Assembly (NCBI RefSeq): GCF_004339565.1
Contig: NZ_SMFZ01000002.1
Span: 124,001 to 188,000 of the forward strand
Source: Pseudonocardia endophytica
GTDB taxonomy: Bacteria; Actinomycetota; Actinomycetes; Mycobacteriales; Pseudonocardiaceae
Direction of reading: 5' to 3'
Length of the DNA stretch: 64,000 nt
Positions within the stretch are counted from its first letter, which is position 1; every line of letters begins with the position of its first letter. Position numbers and translations under genes: made by a program. Below are positions 42,775-52,959 of this stretch, in pieces. The notes beneath the pieces are model-generated. The model was not told the DNA's origin. It made no database searches and saw only the letters and a program-made list of their open reading frames with translations.

Positions 42775-43616
42775 GTCCCGTGCCCCGGATGCACGTCGGG
42801 GTGCGACTCCTCGGCTCCGACGACGATCAGCCGGTTCCGCACGCGGACCACGTCGACCTCGGTGCGGTACAGCTCGGACAGCACCTCGGACGTCATCACC
42901 TCGCCGGGAGGCCCGATCCGGAAGCGGCCGTTCACCAGGTAGAGCACCCGGTCGACCATCGGCAGCACCGGGTTGATCTCGTGGGTCACGAACAGCACGG
43001 CCGTCTCCGACGAGCGGCGGCGGTCGTCGATCAGGTGCGTCACCATCCGCTGGTGGGCGAGGTCCAGGGACAGCAGCGGCTCGTCGCACAGCAGCACGGC
43101 CGGGTCCCCGACGAGCGCCTGCGCCACCCGCAGCCGTTGCTGCTCACCGCCGGACAGCCGCCCGACGGGGTAGTCGGCGTACTCGGTGCCGCCGACCTCC
43201 TCCAGGGCGCGCGCGACCCGGGAGCGTCGGTCCCGCCGTCCGGAGAGTCCGAGCCCGAAGCGGTGCCCGTCCAGCCCGAGCCCGACGAGATCGCGCCCGC
43301 GCAACGGCAGGTCGGGGTCGACGGGCTGCTGCTGGGGCACGTACCCGATCTCCGGGCTGCCCCGGCTCGGCGTGCGCCCTGCGACCCTGACCTCGCCCTC
43401 GGACAGCGGGAGCAGACCGAGCAGGACGCGCATCAGCGTCGTCTTCCCGGAGCCGTTCGGCCCGAGCACGGCGACGAACTCGCCGGGGGCGACGTCGAGG
43501 TCGAGCCCGCTCCACAGCGTGCGCTCGCCGAACGACAGCCCGGCACCGCGCAGCGACAACGCGGCCCGCCGCGCGGCGCCCGGGACGCCGGCCGCCCGTT
43601 CGGTCTCCGTGCTCAC
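42771..43616 (-). CDS. znuC: Zinc/manganese ABC transporter ATPase
   Basis: 281 residues. Walker A GPNGSGKT, Q-loop YVPQQQPVDP, signature LSGGEQQR, Walker B VLLCDEPLLSLD and switch His in FVTHEIN are all intact. GTG at 43616 has GGGAG just upstream; an ATG at 43628 is possible. Second gene of the importer operon, 13 nt after znuA. Confidence 0.9.
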   Translation of the reverse strand: MSTETERAAGVPGAARRAALSLRGAGLSFGERTLWSGLDLDVAPGEFVAVLGPNGSGKTTLMRVLLGLLPLSEGEVRVAGRTPSRGSPEIGYVPQQQPVDPDLPLRGRDLVGLGLDGHRFGLGLSGRRDRRSRVARALEEVGGTEYADYPVGRLSGGEQQRLRVAQALVGDPAVLLCDEPLLSLDLAHQRMVTHLIDDRRRSSETAVLFVTHEINPVLPMVDRVLYLVNGRFRIGPPGEVMTSEVLSELYRTEVDVVRVRNRLIVVGAEESHPDVHPGHGT

Positions 43617-43629
43617 GGCTCCCAGCATG

Positions 43630-44595
43630 TCAGCGTCGATCCAGAGCCGACGACAGGCGGTCGATCTGGGCACCCATCCATGCGGTGTAGTCGGTCGTCC
43701 CGGCCGGCAGCGTCTCGGTCACGTCGACGATCGGGACGCCGTTCTGGGTCGCGGCCTGCTTGACCTGGTCGGTCGTCGGGGACTGGGTCTGCGCGTTCAG
43801 CACGAGCGCGCCCACCTTCGGCTGTGCGGTGAACACGGCGAGCGTCTGCTGCAGCACGGCGGCGGGCGGGTCGTTGCCCTCCTCGACGGCCTCGCTGAAC
43901 GCCTCCGGCGTCACGTCCTTCAACGATGCGGTCTCGAGCAGGTAGTCCGGGACCGGTTCGGTCACGGCGACCGTCGCGCCGGGGTGCGCCTTCCCGATCG
44001 CGGCCGCCTTCGTGGACAGCTGGGCCACGCCGGCGTCGAACCGCTGCGCGTTCGCGGTGTAGGTGGCGGCACCGGCCGGGTCGGCCTTGCCGAGCTCGGT
44101 CGCGACGGACTGCGCGACCTTCTGCACGGTCGGCAGCGAGTACCAGACGTGCTCGTTGAACTCGCCGTGGTCGTGGCCGTCCCCCTCGCTGTGCCCCGCC
44201 TCCTCGGCCGGCTGCAGCCCCGAGACCGTCACCGCGTCCACGACGGGTGCCTGGTTGCCGGACGCGTCGACGAGTTTCGTCATGAAGTCGTCGTAGCCGC
44301 CACCGTTGCGCAGCAGGAGCTTCGCGTTCTCCACCGATGCGGCGTCGGTCGGCGTCGACTCGTACTCGTGCGGGTCCTTGTCCGGGCTGTTGATGATCGA
44401 CTTCACCTCGACACGGTCGCCGCCGACGGCCTGCGCGACCGAGCCCCAGACGTCGGTCGACGCCACGACCTGCAGCTTTGCCGCCGCGGCGGCATCGGTC
44501 GGTGCGGGATCGGACGATCCGCACGCGGCGAGACCGAGGGTGAGCGCGGCGGTCCCGGCGAGAAGACCGGCCGTGCGGGTGGTGGATCGAGCCAT
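43630..44595 (-). CDS. znuA: Zinc-binding lipoprotein of the ABC importer
   Basis: 321 residues. Signal peptide with lipobox LAAC (Cys25), then a cluster A-I substrate-binding domain. The acidic His-rich loop HSEGDGHDHGEFNEH near 134-148 is the hallmark of zinc-specific members. KDPHEYESTP supplies a conserved His ligand. ATG at 44595 heads the znuACB operon; a Zur-like box is 40 nt upstream. Confidence 0.9.
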   Translation of the reverse strand: MARSTTRTAGLLAGTAALTLGLAACGSSDPAPTDAAAAAKLQVVASTDVWGSVAQAVGGDRVEVKSIINSPDKDPHEYESTPTDAASVENAKLLLRNGGGYDDFMTKLVDASGNQAPVVDAVTVSGLQPAEEAGHSEGDGHDHGEFNEHVWYSLPTVQKVAQSVATELGKADPAGAATYTANAQRFDAGVAQLSTKAAAIGKAHPGATVAVTEPVPDYLLETASLKDVTPEAFSEAVEEGNDPPAAVLQQTLAVFTAQPKVGALVLNAQTQSPTTDQVKQAATQNGVPIVDVTETLPAGTTDYTAWMGAQIDRLSSALDRR

Positions 44596-44634
44596 GTGCG
44601 GGTGCTCCGTATCAAGACGTTCGCATGCTTTTAT

Positions 44635-44649
44635 CGATAACCGTTGTCA
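44635..44649 (-). promoter_or_regulatory. Zur/Fur-type operator upstream of znuA
   Basis: Minus strand TGACAACGGTTATCG, an imperfect 7-1-7 palindrome close to the actinobacterial Zur pattern TGANAAYNNTTNTCA. The block 44615-44660 is markedly A/T-rich for this genome. Confidence 0.55.
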
Positions 44650-44726
44650 ATTCACTCTACAGCGCACGGGGTGACCGTGGACCGGTCGACTTCCTCACAA
44701 CACGTGGCGCCGTTAACGTTCGGGGA

Positions 44727-45830
44727 ATGACCGGGTCCCCACACGTCCGCCGACCGGCGACGCTGGCCTCGTTGGCGGCGGAGCTGGGCGTCTCGCGGAC
44801 CACGGTCTCGAACGCCTACAACCGTCCGGACCAGCTCTCGGCTCCGCTCCGGGAGCGCGTGCTGGAGGCGGCCCGCCGTCTCGGTTACCCGGGCCCCGAC
44901 CCGGTCGCGCGCTCACTGCGCACCCGACGCGCCGGCGCCGTCGGGCTGCTGCTGACCGAGGCGCTCAGCTACGCGTTCCGCGACCCCGGCGCCACCGGCT
45001 TCCTCGAGGGACTGGCCCTGGCCTGCGAGAAGGCGGGCACCGGCCTGCTGCTCGTGCCGGTCAGCCCGGAACACTCCGAGGTCGACGCCGTGTACCAGGC
45101 CGGGGTCGACGGGTTCGTCGTCTACTCGGTCAGCGAGGACGACCCGCACTTCCAGGCCGTTCTGCAGCGGCCGCTGCCGACCGTCGTCTGCGACCAGCCG
45201 ACCGGCATCGCAGGCGTGGACCGCGTCGGGGTCGACGACCGCGCTGGCATGCAGACGCTCGGCCGGCACCTCGTGGAGCTCGGGCACCGGCGGGTCGGCG
45301 TGCTGTGCATGCGCCTCGGTGGGCAGCGCCACGACGGGCCCGCGGACGAGCTGCGTCAGAAGAACTCCAGCTACAGCGTGCAGCGCGAGCGACTGGCCGG
45401 CCTGCGCGACGCGTTCGCCGAGGCCGGCGTGGCGTGGTCGGACATCCCGGTCTTCGAGCGGTTCGAGCACACGACGGACGCCGGAGCGGCCGGTACGGCC
45501 CAGATGCTGGAGGCGCATCCGGACATCACGGCGCTGGTCTGCACGTCGGACATCCTCGCCGTCGGTGCGCTGGGCGAGGCCCGCGAACGCGGGATCCGGG
45601 TCCCCGAGGACCTCAGCGTCGCCGGGTTCGACGGCATCCCGGAGGCCGACCGGCTCGGCCTGACCACGGTCCGCCAGCCGTTCCGGGAGAAGGGCAGGGA
45701 GGCGGGCCGGCTGCTGCTCGAGCGCGGCGACCGGAACACGCCCGAGCACCTCACGCTGCCGACCGAGCTCGTCCCGGGGACGACGTGCCGGGAGCTGCGC
45801 CAGTCCGGGGAGTTCTTCTCCGGATGGTGA
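44727..45830 (+). CDS. LacI-family transcriptional regulator
   Basis: 367 residues. HTH ATLASLAAELGVSRTTVSNA at about 10-29 and hinge region, then a periplasmic-binding-protein-like sensor (about 70-340). The ligand is unknown; no sugar operon is adjacent. Start ATG at 44727, following CGTTAACG, a small palindrome that could be its own operator. The stop overlaps the MOSC start. Divergent from znuA. Confidence 0.85.
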   Translation: MTGSPHVRRPATLASLAAELGVSRTTVSNAYNRPDQLSAPLRERVLEAARRLGYPGPDPVARSLRTRRAGAVGLLLTEALSYAFRDPGATGFLEGLALACEKAGTGLLLVPVSPEHSEVDAVYQAGVDGFVVYSVSEDDPHFQAVLQRPLPTVVCDQPTGIAGVDRVGVDDRAGMQTLGRHLVELGHRRVGVLCMRLGGQRHDGPADELRQKNSSYSVQRERLAGLRDAFAEAGVAWSDIPVFERFEHTTDAGAAGTAQMLEAHPDITALVCTSDILAVGALGEARERGIRVPEDLSVAGFDGIPEADRLGLTTVRQPFREKGREAGRLLLERGDRNTPEHLTLPTELVPGTTCRELRQSGEFFSGW

Positions 45831-46723
45831 CGCCCGCGGCCCTGACTCACCCCGCGACCCCGACCGACCCCGCGACCCTCCCCGACCCCGCCGCGCGATC
45901 GACCGGCTCCGTGACCGCGCTCCGCCGCTACCCGGTGAAGTCCTGTCGCGGCCACGACGTCGACCGGGCGCGCGTGGAGCGGGCCGGGCTGGACGGCGAC
46001 CGGCGCTGGATGCTCGCCCACCCGGACGGATCGATGGCGACGGCGCGGACGCTGCACGGCCTGGTGCTCGTCGTCCCGGTCCCCGGACCCGACGGGCTGT
46101 CCCTGAGCGCTCCCGGGATGGAGCCGATCCACGTGCCACTCCCGCACCCTTCGGGAGGGCTCATGGACGTCCGGGTCCACGCGTGGGACACGGCCGGGGT
46201 CCGCGCGGGAGTCGAGGCAGACGAGTGGTTCTCGCAGGTCGCCGGCACTCCACTGCGCCTGCTGTACCTCGAGGACCCGGGACGCCGCCGTCCGAACCCC
46301 GAGTACAGCGAGCCCGACGACCGGGTCTCCTTCGCCGACGGGTTCCCGCTGCTCCTCACGACGGAGGAGTCGCTGGCCGCGCTGAACGCGCACATCGCGG
46401 ACGGCCGCAACGCGCACGAGGGACCGATGCCGATGACGCGGTTCCGGCCGAACGTCGTCGTGTCCGGGTTCCCGGCGTGGGCCGAGGACGGGTGGCAGCG
46501 GATCCGGATCGGTGACGCCGGGTTCCGCGTCGCCCGCGGCTGTGCTCGCTGCGTGCTGACGACCGTCGACCCGGACACGTCTGCGACGGGCCGTGAGCCG
46601 CTGGCCACGCTCGCGCGGCACCGTCGGTGGGACCAGAAGGTCTGGTTCGGTCAGAACCTGATCCCCGACGACCCGGGCGTGACGATCGGCGTCGACGACC
46701 CGGTCGAGGTGGTCGACGCGTGA
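45824..46723 (+). CDS. MOSC-domain protein (molybdenum cofactor sulfurase C-terminal-like)
   Basis: 299 residues. The MOSC N-terminal beta-barrel (LRRYPVKSCRGHDVDRARVE) precedes the MOSC domain, with MTRFRPNVVV and the conserved Cys in GCARCVLTTVDPDT. Relatives deliver sulfur to, or reduce N-hydroxylated compounds with, molybdenum cofactor. ATG at 45824 overlaps the LacI stop; GTG at 45827 is an alternative. Confidence 0.83.
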   Translation: MVTPAALTHPATPTDPATLPDPAARSTGSVTALRRYPVKSCRGHDVDRARVERAGLDGDRRWMLAHPDGSMATARTLHGLVLVVPVPGPDGLSLSAPGMEPIHVPLPHPSGGLMDVRVHAWDTAGVRAGVEADEWFSQVAGTPLRLLYLEDPGRRRPNPEYSEPDDRVSFADGFPLLLTTEESLAALNAHIADGRNAHEGPMPMTRFRPNVVVSGFPAWAEDGWQRIRIGDAGFRVARGCARCVLTTVDPDTSATGREPLATLARHRRWDQKVWFGQNLIPDDPGVTIGVDDPVEVVDA

Positions 46724-47796
46724 ACCGGGCTGCCGTCCTGGCCGCCGGCACCGCCGGTCTGGGAGCCGCCGTCGCGGCCTACCTGCACGCGAACACGACC
46801 GGTCTCGAGAAGGCGATGGCCGGGGTCGTCGCGGCCGGGTTCCGCGAGAAGCGGGCCACCGTCGGTGGTGCGACCCTGGCCTACGCCGAGGGACCCGCGA
46901 ACGGCCCGCGCGTCGTCCTGCTGCACGGGCAGACCGGAACCTGGGAGGACCACGTGCGCGTGCTGCCGCGGCTGGCAGCCGACCATCACGTGTTCGTCGT
47001 CGACGTCCCCGGTCACGGTGGCTCCGACCGGCTCCGGGCCGCGGACTACACGAACGGGCGGGTCGCGGCGACACTCGCCGGGTTCGTCGACGATGTCGTG
47101 GGCGGGCCGGTGCTGCTGTCCGGGCACTCCTCGGGCGGCGTGCTCGCCATGACGATCGCCGCGGAACGGCCGGAGCTCGTCGGCGGGCTGCTGCTGGAGG
47201 ACCCGCCGCTGTTCTCCTCGGAGATGCCGCGGCTGCTGGACACGACCGGCGGGTTCCCGCTCGTCCTCGCCGAGCGGTTCCTCGCCGAGGGCGGGCCGGG
47301 CGAGTTCGCGCGCTACGTCGTCGAGCACGGCCGGTACTTCGAGTTCTTCGGGCCCCTCGAGGAGCCGATCCGCCGGTACGCGCTGCGGTGGATGGCCGCG
47401 CACCCCGGCGAGCCGCTGCGGATCGCCTTCCTGCCCACACAGGTCAACGTCCTGTTCCAGGGGCTCGTGCACTACGACCCGGCGTTCGGTGCCGCGTGGG
47501 TGCGCGAGACCGGGGGCTGGTACTCCGACACCGACACCGAGGCGACGCTGCGCGCCGTGGCGGCGCCGACCACTGTGATCCACACCAACTTCGTGGAGGC
47601 GCTGCGCGGCACCGCGTACGGCAGCGACGGCATCCTGAAGGCCGCCATGGACTCCGACGACCTGGCGCGCGCCGTCGCGCTGTTGCCCTCCGGCACCGAC
47701 GTCGTCCAGCTGCGGTGCGGGCACCTCGTCCACTTCGAGCGGCCCGACGAGTTCGTGGCGTCGCTGCGCGCGCTGGCGGCCCGGTCCCGGTCCTGA
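46720..47796 (+). CDS. Alpha/beta hydrolase with N-terminal membrane-like segment
   Basis: 358 residues. The first 30 residues (AAVLAAGTAGLGAAVAAYLHA) may anchor it. Hydrolase motifs: LLHGQTGTWEDH, nucleophile GHSSGG, and His in RCGHLVHFERP. GTG at 46720 overlaps the MOSC stop, so LacI-MOSC-hydrolase form one operon. Substrate unknown. Confidence 0.8.
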   Translation: MNRAAVLAAGTAGLGAAVAAYLHANTTGLEKAMAGVVAAGFREKRATVGGATLAYAEGPANGPRVVLLHGQTGTWEDHVRVLPRLAADHHVFVVDVPGHGGSDRLRAADYTNGRVAATLAGFVDDVVGGPVLLSGHSSGGVLAMTIAAERPELVGGLLLEDPPLFSSEMPRLLDTTGGFPLVLAERFLAEGGPGEFARYVVEHGRYFEFFGPLEEPIRRYALRWMAAHPGEPLRIAFLPTQVNVLFQGLVHYDPAFGAAWVRETGGWYSDTDTEATLRAVAAPTTVIHTNFVEALRGTAYGSDGILKAAMDSDDLARAVALLPSGTDVVQLRCGHLVHFERPDEFVASLRALAARSRS

Positions 47797-47858
47797 GGTC
47801 CGGTCCGGCGCGCCAGGGTTCTCCGGGGCCACGGGCCACGGCCCTCGGCGTCAGGTGA

Positions 47859-48625
47859 TCATGGAACGCGCAGCGCGGAGAACCGGGTCAGCACCCCGGC
47901 GAGATCCTCCGGGCTCGCGACCCGGAACCGGGCGGCCGTGTCGCCGTCGCCGACCTTGATCCCGACGTCGTCGGCGCCCAGCACGCGGAACGCGGTCTCG
48001 TCGGTCACGTCGTCGCCGGCGAACAGCACGGCGTCCACGCCGAGATGACGGCGCAGCGCGTCCACCGCCGAGCCCTTCGACGTCTCCAGCACGGCCAGGT
48101 CGATGACGTCCTTGCCCTCGGTCGCGTCGACGCCGTCCCGTCGGGCCGGTCCTCCCCGAACGCGGTCCAGGAGCGCTGTGCCGACGCCGTCGTCGACGCC
48201 GCGGACGTGCACCGCCGCCCCGCCGGGCTTCAGCTCCAGACGGGCGCCGGGAGCGTCGTCCACCAGGGTCCGCAGTTCCTCGATCAGCGTCTCCCGCGCG
48301 GCGGTCTGCTCCGACGTGAGGAGGCTGCCGCGTCCCAGCGCGGCGCCCAGCTCGGAGTCGTACTCGGCGCCGTGGCTGCCGACCAGACGCACCGGCGGAC
48401 CGAACCCGGAGACGGCCGCGAGATCGTCGCGACCCCGGCCGGACAGCATCACGACGTCCACGCCGTCCGCCGCGGCCAGCGCGCGCACCGCGTCCGCCGA
48501 CTCCGGGAGCGGGCGCGACGCCGACGGGTCGTCGACGAGTGGGGCCAGCACGCCGTCGAAATCCAGGGCGACGAGCAGCCGCGGCACTCGCGCGATCCGG
48601 TCCAGTGCCGCGTCGAGGTCGGCGT

Positions 48626-48629
<4 letters not shown>
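47859..48629 (-). CDS. otsB: Trehalose-6-phosphate phosphatase
   Basis: 256 residues, HAD fold. The nucleophile motif DFDGVLAP is at 23-30; GSHGAEY and FAGDDVTDETAF are the substrate and metal motifs. Completes trehalose synthesis. GTG at 48629 overlaps the otsA stop (GTGA). Confidence 0.92.
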
Positions 48630-50032
<1,403 letters not shown>

Positions 50033-50072
50033 GTCCATCCTCCGGTGCTCGGGCGGTCGGTCGGCGCCGAGC

Positions 50073-51509
50073 CTACGTGGACTCGGGGGCCGCGGCCTGT
50101 GGATCGGGGTTCGTCTCGGTCGGGGTCTCGGCGTCGGTGCGACGGGGGCGGGTCACGAACTCGCCGAGCGCGACGCCCGCGGCCAGCGCGAGACCCGTCG
50201 CCAGCGCGAGCGTGACCGTCACCAGCCCTTCGGCGACACCTTCGACGGCCAGCTGGTAGAAGCCGCGGTAGGCGGCGAGACCGGGCAGCAGCGGTGTGAC
50301 GCCGGCCAGCGTGATGACCATCGGCGGCGTGTTCCCGCCGCGCCGCAGCAGGCCCGCCGCGAGCCCGACGACGACGGCCGCGACACCCGTCGACGTGATC
50401 GGCCCGACGTCGGTGAACAGCGTCAGCGTCCCGTACACGGCCCAGCTCGCGGCTCCGACCGCGCCGGCCACCGGCAGCGACTTCAACGGCGCGTAGCCGG
50501 CCAACGCGTAGAACGCCGCCGACATCGCGCCGGAGACGACGGACAGCGTGAACTGCCCGGCACTGGACGGGAGGTCGCCGGACACCTCGATCGACACCCC
50601 GACCGCGAAGCCGAACTTCAGGCCGATGACGACGCCGGTCAGCAGGCCCGCGGACAGCAGCGCGATCTCGACGATCCGCGCCGACGACGTCAGGTAGTAG
50701 CTCGACAACGCGTCCTGCACGGTGCTGACCACGGACAACCCGGAGAGCAGCACGGTGATGCCCGCGGCGACGATGAACGACGGTCGCGTGCCCACCGGGA
50801 ACAGGCCCAACGCGATCAGGCCGATCGTCGACACCGTCACCAGCAGCCCGCCGAGCGTCTGCTGGAAGAACGACGCGACGCCGTAGCGGTTGAGGAACCG
50901 CCCGATGCGGTCGATCAGCGCCGTGGTGACGAACGCGGCCGCCGCCGTGATGGCCCCGCCGCCGAGCAGCAGGGCGATGGACGCGGCCAGGCCGGCCCAG
51001 CCGACCGTCGCGACCCAGCGCGGGTACGGGTGCCGCTGCTTGATCACGTCGGAGACGAGCGACGCCGCCTTCCGGACGTCGATCTTGCCGGCCTCCAGGT
51101 CCGCGACGATCCGGTCGGTCGTCGCCAGTCGGCTGAGGTCGAGCGTGCGGTAGCGGACCAGGCGCATCGACGTGACGGGCTGCGCCGCGTTCCCGCGGTG
51201 GCAGCACATCGTGATGCTGGTGAACGTGATGTCGACGTCGACGGCGGGGAGGCCGGCCGCGTTGGCCAGCCGCAGCATCGTCGCGGTCACCTCGTCGACG
51301 CTCTCGCCGGACGACAGCAGGATCTCGCCGACGCGCATGCAGACGTCGAGCACCTGCTGGACCTGCGCGTCGTCCGGGACCTGGGGGCCCAGGACGAGCA
51401 TCGGCACGGTCGATGGCCCGGGCGTGAGGAGCCGCTTCGCGTCCCGGCGCAGCGCTCCACGCAACCGTCTGCTGAACCGGTCTGCAGGGTGCACGGTGTC
51501 GTCGGCCAT
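50073..51509 (-). CDS. Threonine/serine exporter family protein (ThrE)
   Basis: 478 residues. The N-terminal ThrE domain has the soluble part RVGEILLSSGESVDEVTATM (about 59-78) and SITMCCHRG, followed by about ten membrane helices covering both halves of the family. Corynebacterium ThrE exports threonine and serine. ATG at 51509 follows GGGAGGTGAG. It stands alone. Confidence 0.88.
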   Translation of the reverse strand: MADDTVHPADRFSRRLRGALRRDAKRLLTPGPSTVPMLVLGPQVPDDAQVQQVLDVCMRVGEILLSSGESVDEVTATMLRLANAAGLPAVDVDITFTSITMCCHRGNAAQPVTSMRLVRYRTLDLSRLATTDRIVADLEAGKIDVRKAASLVSDVIKQRHPYPRWVATVGWAGLAASIALLLGGGAITAAAAFVTTALIDRIGRFLNRYGVASFFQQTLGGLLVTVSTIGLIALGLFPVGTRPSFIVAAGITVLLSGLSVVSTVQDALSSYYLTSSARIVEIALLSAGLLTGVVIGLKFGFAVGVSIEVSGDLPSSAGQFTLSVVSGAMSAAFYALAGYAPLKSLPVAGAVGAASWAVYGTLTLFTDVGPITSTGVAAVVVGLAAGLLRRGGNTPPMVITLAGVTPLLPGLAAYRGFYQLAVEGVAEGLVTVTLALATGLALAAGVALGEFVTRPRRTDAETPTETNPDPQAAAPEST

Positions 51510-51619
51510 CTCACCTCCCGCTGGTCTGGCCGAGCACCACGTTACGGCCCGGTCACATCCCCCACAGCGGTACCGGGGTACTCGTCTGTGTGCGCGGAAA
51601 CCGCTGGTGAACGGCGGTG

Positions 51620-51625
51620 TACGGT
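51620..51625 (+). promoter_or_regulatory. -10 box of a leaderless promoter for a small membrane protein
   Basis: TACGGT, six nt before GTG 51632. Confidence 0.35.
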
Positions 51626-51631
51626 CGGGCC

Positions 51632-51913
51632 GTGGCGAACGCTGACGCGACCGACCGTGCCCGGCGCGCCCGATCCCTGCGCATCACCGGGGTGATCGGA
51701 CTGCTCGCGGCCGTCCTGTTCTTCTTCGCGGCCGGGTGGATCCCGGCCGTCGCGCTCGTCGTCCTGTCGGCGGGGAACCTGCTTGCCGCAGGACCTGTGG
51801 CGTCGACGGGTGTGGCTCCCGACTGGGCGCGAGCGCTGATCATCATCGGTGGGGTGGGGTTCGTGGTGTCGATCATCGTCACGACGATCATGCTCATGAA
51901 CGCTTCGCCGTGA
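51632..51913 (+). CDS. Small membrane protein, unknown function
   Basis: 93 residues with a basic N-terminus and two or three hydrophobic segments (about 20-52 and 66-90). I do not recognise the family. The start was set by the TACGGT box. It is the last core gene before the tRNA-Thr island. Confidence 0.6.
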   Translation: MANADATDRARRARSLRITGVIGLLAAVLFFFAAGWIPAVALVVLSAGNLLAAGPVASTGVAPDWARALIIIGGVGFVVSIIVTTIMLMNASP

Positions 51914-51950
51914 ACCCGATACCTCGGTGCCGGCCGTCACTCCTGGGCAC

Positions 51951-51956
51951 TACGCT
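51951..51956 (+). promoter_or_regulatory. -10 box of the tRNA-Thr promoter
   Basis: TACGCT, 27 nt before the mature tRNA 5' end. Confidence 0.4.
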
Positions 51957-51983
51957 GGCCGGACGCGCGGCAGTGTCCGCGAC

Positions 51984-52055
51984 GCCGGTGTAGCTCAGTG
52001 GTAGAGCAACCGCCTTGTAAGCGGTAGGTCGTCGGTTCGATCCCGACCTCCGGCT
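51984..52055 (+). tRNA. tRNA-Thr (anticodon TGT)
   Basis: 72 nt, full cloverleaf: acceptor GCCGGTG/CTCCGGC, D arm GCTC-GAGC, anticodon stem ACCGC/GCGGT with loop CTTGTAA, and T arm GTCGG-TTCGATC-CCGAC. CCA is not encoded. Position 6 and its partner are both T, giving one mismatch in the acceptor stem. The 3' 46 nt are also present at 56301, marking this as an integration site. Confidence 0.93.
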
Positions 52056-52056
52056 C
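52010..52056 (+). repeat. attL: 47-bp direct repeat at the tRNA-Thr 3' end
   Basis: Identical over 47 bp to 56301-56347. It runs from the anticodon stem to one base past the discriminator. Confidence 0.9.
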
Positions 52057-52441
52057 TCCGGCCCTCTGACCAGGGACGATAGTGCGTTTCTTGCTCAGAA
52101 TCCCCAACCGGTAGGTCTGTAGACCTACCGCCTTGACGGTCGGCGGTGCCTCGTCTGTGCGCTGTCCAGTAGGGCAGTGCTCGACTGCACTACCCCTGAG
52201 CTACCCCGGCCCGGGAACCCGCAGGTTTCGCGGACGGCATGGTCTAGATAGAGGGGATGCACAACGCATCCCGGCGTGAGACTCCCTCGCGCTCCACTGC
52301 CGAGTTACGGTGTTCTCGCGATCGAACGTTCTGCGGCAGGACTGACCACTCCGCCGTAGGTGATCGTGCAAGGAACGCGTCGACCCGATGTCGTCGTGAC
52401 CGTCCTGAGGAGCTACCCCGGCGCCGAAGGAAGGGTCGACG
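52057..52441. other. Island left-end non-coding region with palindrome and inverted tRNA fragment
   Basis: No credible gene in 385 bp. It holds the palindrome CGGTAGGTC-TGTA-GACCTACCG (52109-52130). It also holds a 25-nt stretch (52186-52210) whose reverse complement matches the first 25 nt of the tRNA-Thr gene with three mismatches. The right end has GGAAGGG before the next start. Confidence 0.6.
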
Positions 52442-52696
52442 TTGAGTCCGCGAAGTAATCGCTCCTGGTCTGATCTGGCATGGCACCTAGTTGAGCACTA
52501 CCACATGCCCGTCTGGATCACTGTCTGGCTGGCGCTCATCCTCGCCACCGTTGTCCTTGCGCTTGCTTCTACGCAGTCCCTCATCTCGGGTGCGGTCGCC
52601 GGGGGCGTCGTGGCCAGTAGTGCTCCTATAGCCCGCGCAGTCAGAAGTGCTCTGCGAAGGCGCTCCCCGGGCGCGCCCGATGAACCACCGCAGTGA
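52442..52696 (+). CDS. Small island membrane protein, unknown
   Basis: 84 residues from TTG at 52442, with AAGGAAGGG upstream. Two hydrophobic stretches (VWITVWLALILATVVLALAS, about 24-43, and LISGAVAGGVVASSAPIA) are followed by a basic tail. Not recognised. Its composition differs from core genes. It could be a membrane partner of the island system, or unrelated. Confidence 0.45.
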   Translation: MSPRSNRSWSDLAWHLVEHYHMPVWITVWLALILATVVLALASTQSLISGAVAGGVVASSAPIARAVRSALRRRSPGAPDEPPQ

Positions 52697-52710
52697 TCGT
52701 GGGCAGCGAG

Positions 52711-52959
52711 TCAGGAGCCGAACCATCGTTCCCGTCGTGCTCGGTTCTCTCGGATGCTCTCCCGCATACTCCGGATCTCGGCGTCCCTCCGACGGGCCGC
52801 CTCTTCGACCATGAGCCTCATGCCCTCGGTCGTGAGTTTCTGCCGGTCGGTCAGGAGACCCTTCCAGACCAGGGAGCGGAGCACAGCGACGCTATGAGGG
52901 CCAGTGTCGCCATCGTGGATGGCATGGAGGGTCCGGCGTTCGGAGAACGTGAGGGGCAC
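52711..52959 (-). CDS. Small helical protein, possible winged-helix, unknown
   Basis: 82 residues from GTG at 52959. LTFSERRTLHAIHDGDTGPH, then SLVWKGLLTDRQKLTTEGM, looks like a winged-helix core. A charged helix (MVEEAARRRDAEIRSMRES) ends the protein. It might regulate the island. Family not recognised. Confidence 0.45.
   Translation of the reverse strand: MPLTFSERRTLHAIHDGDTGPHSVAVLRSLVWKGLLTDRQKLTTEGMRLMVEEAARRRDAEIRSMRESIRENRARRERWFGS

Noticed and set aside
52160..52220. A minus-strand tRNA (possible GAG anticodon) in the island
   Set aside because: The first 25 nt resemble a tRNA, but the anticodon stem is poor and there is no T arm, so it was treated as a remnant.
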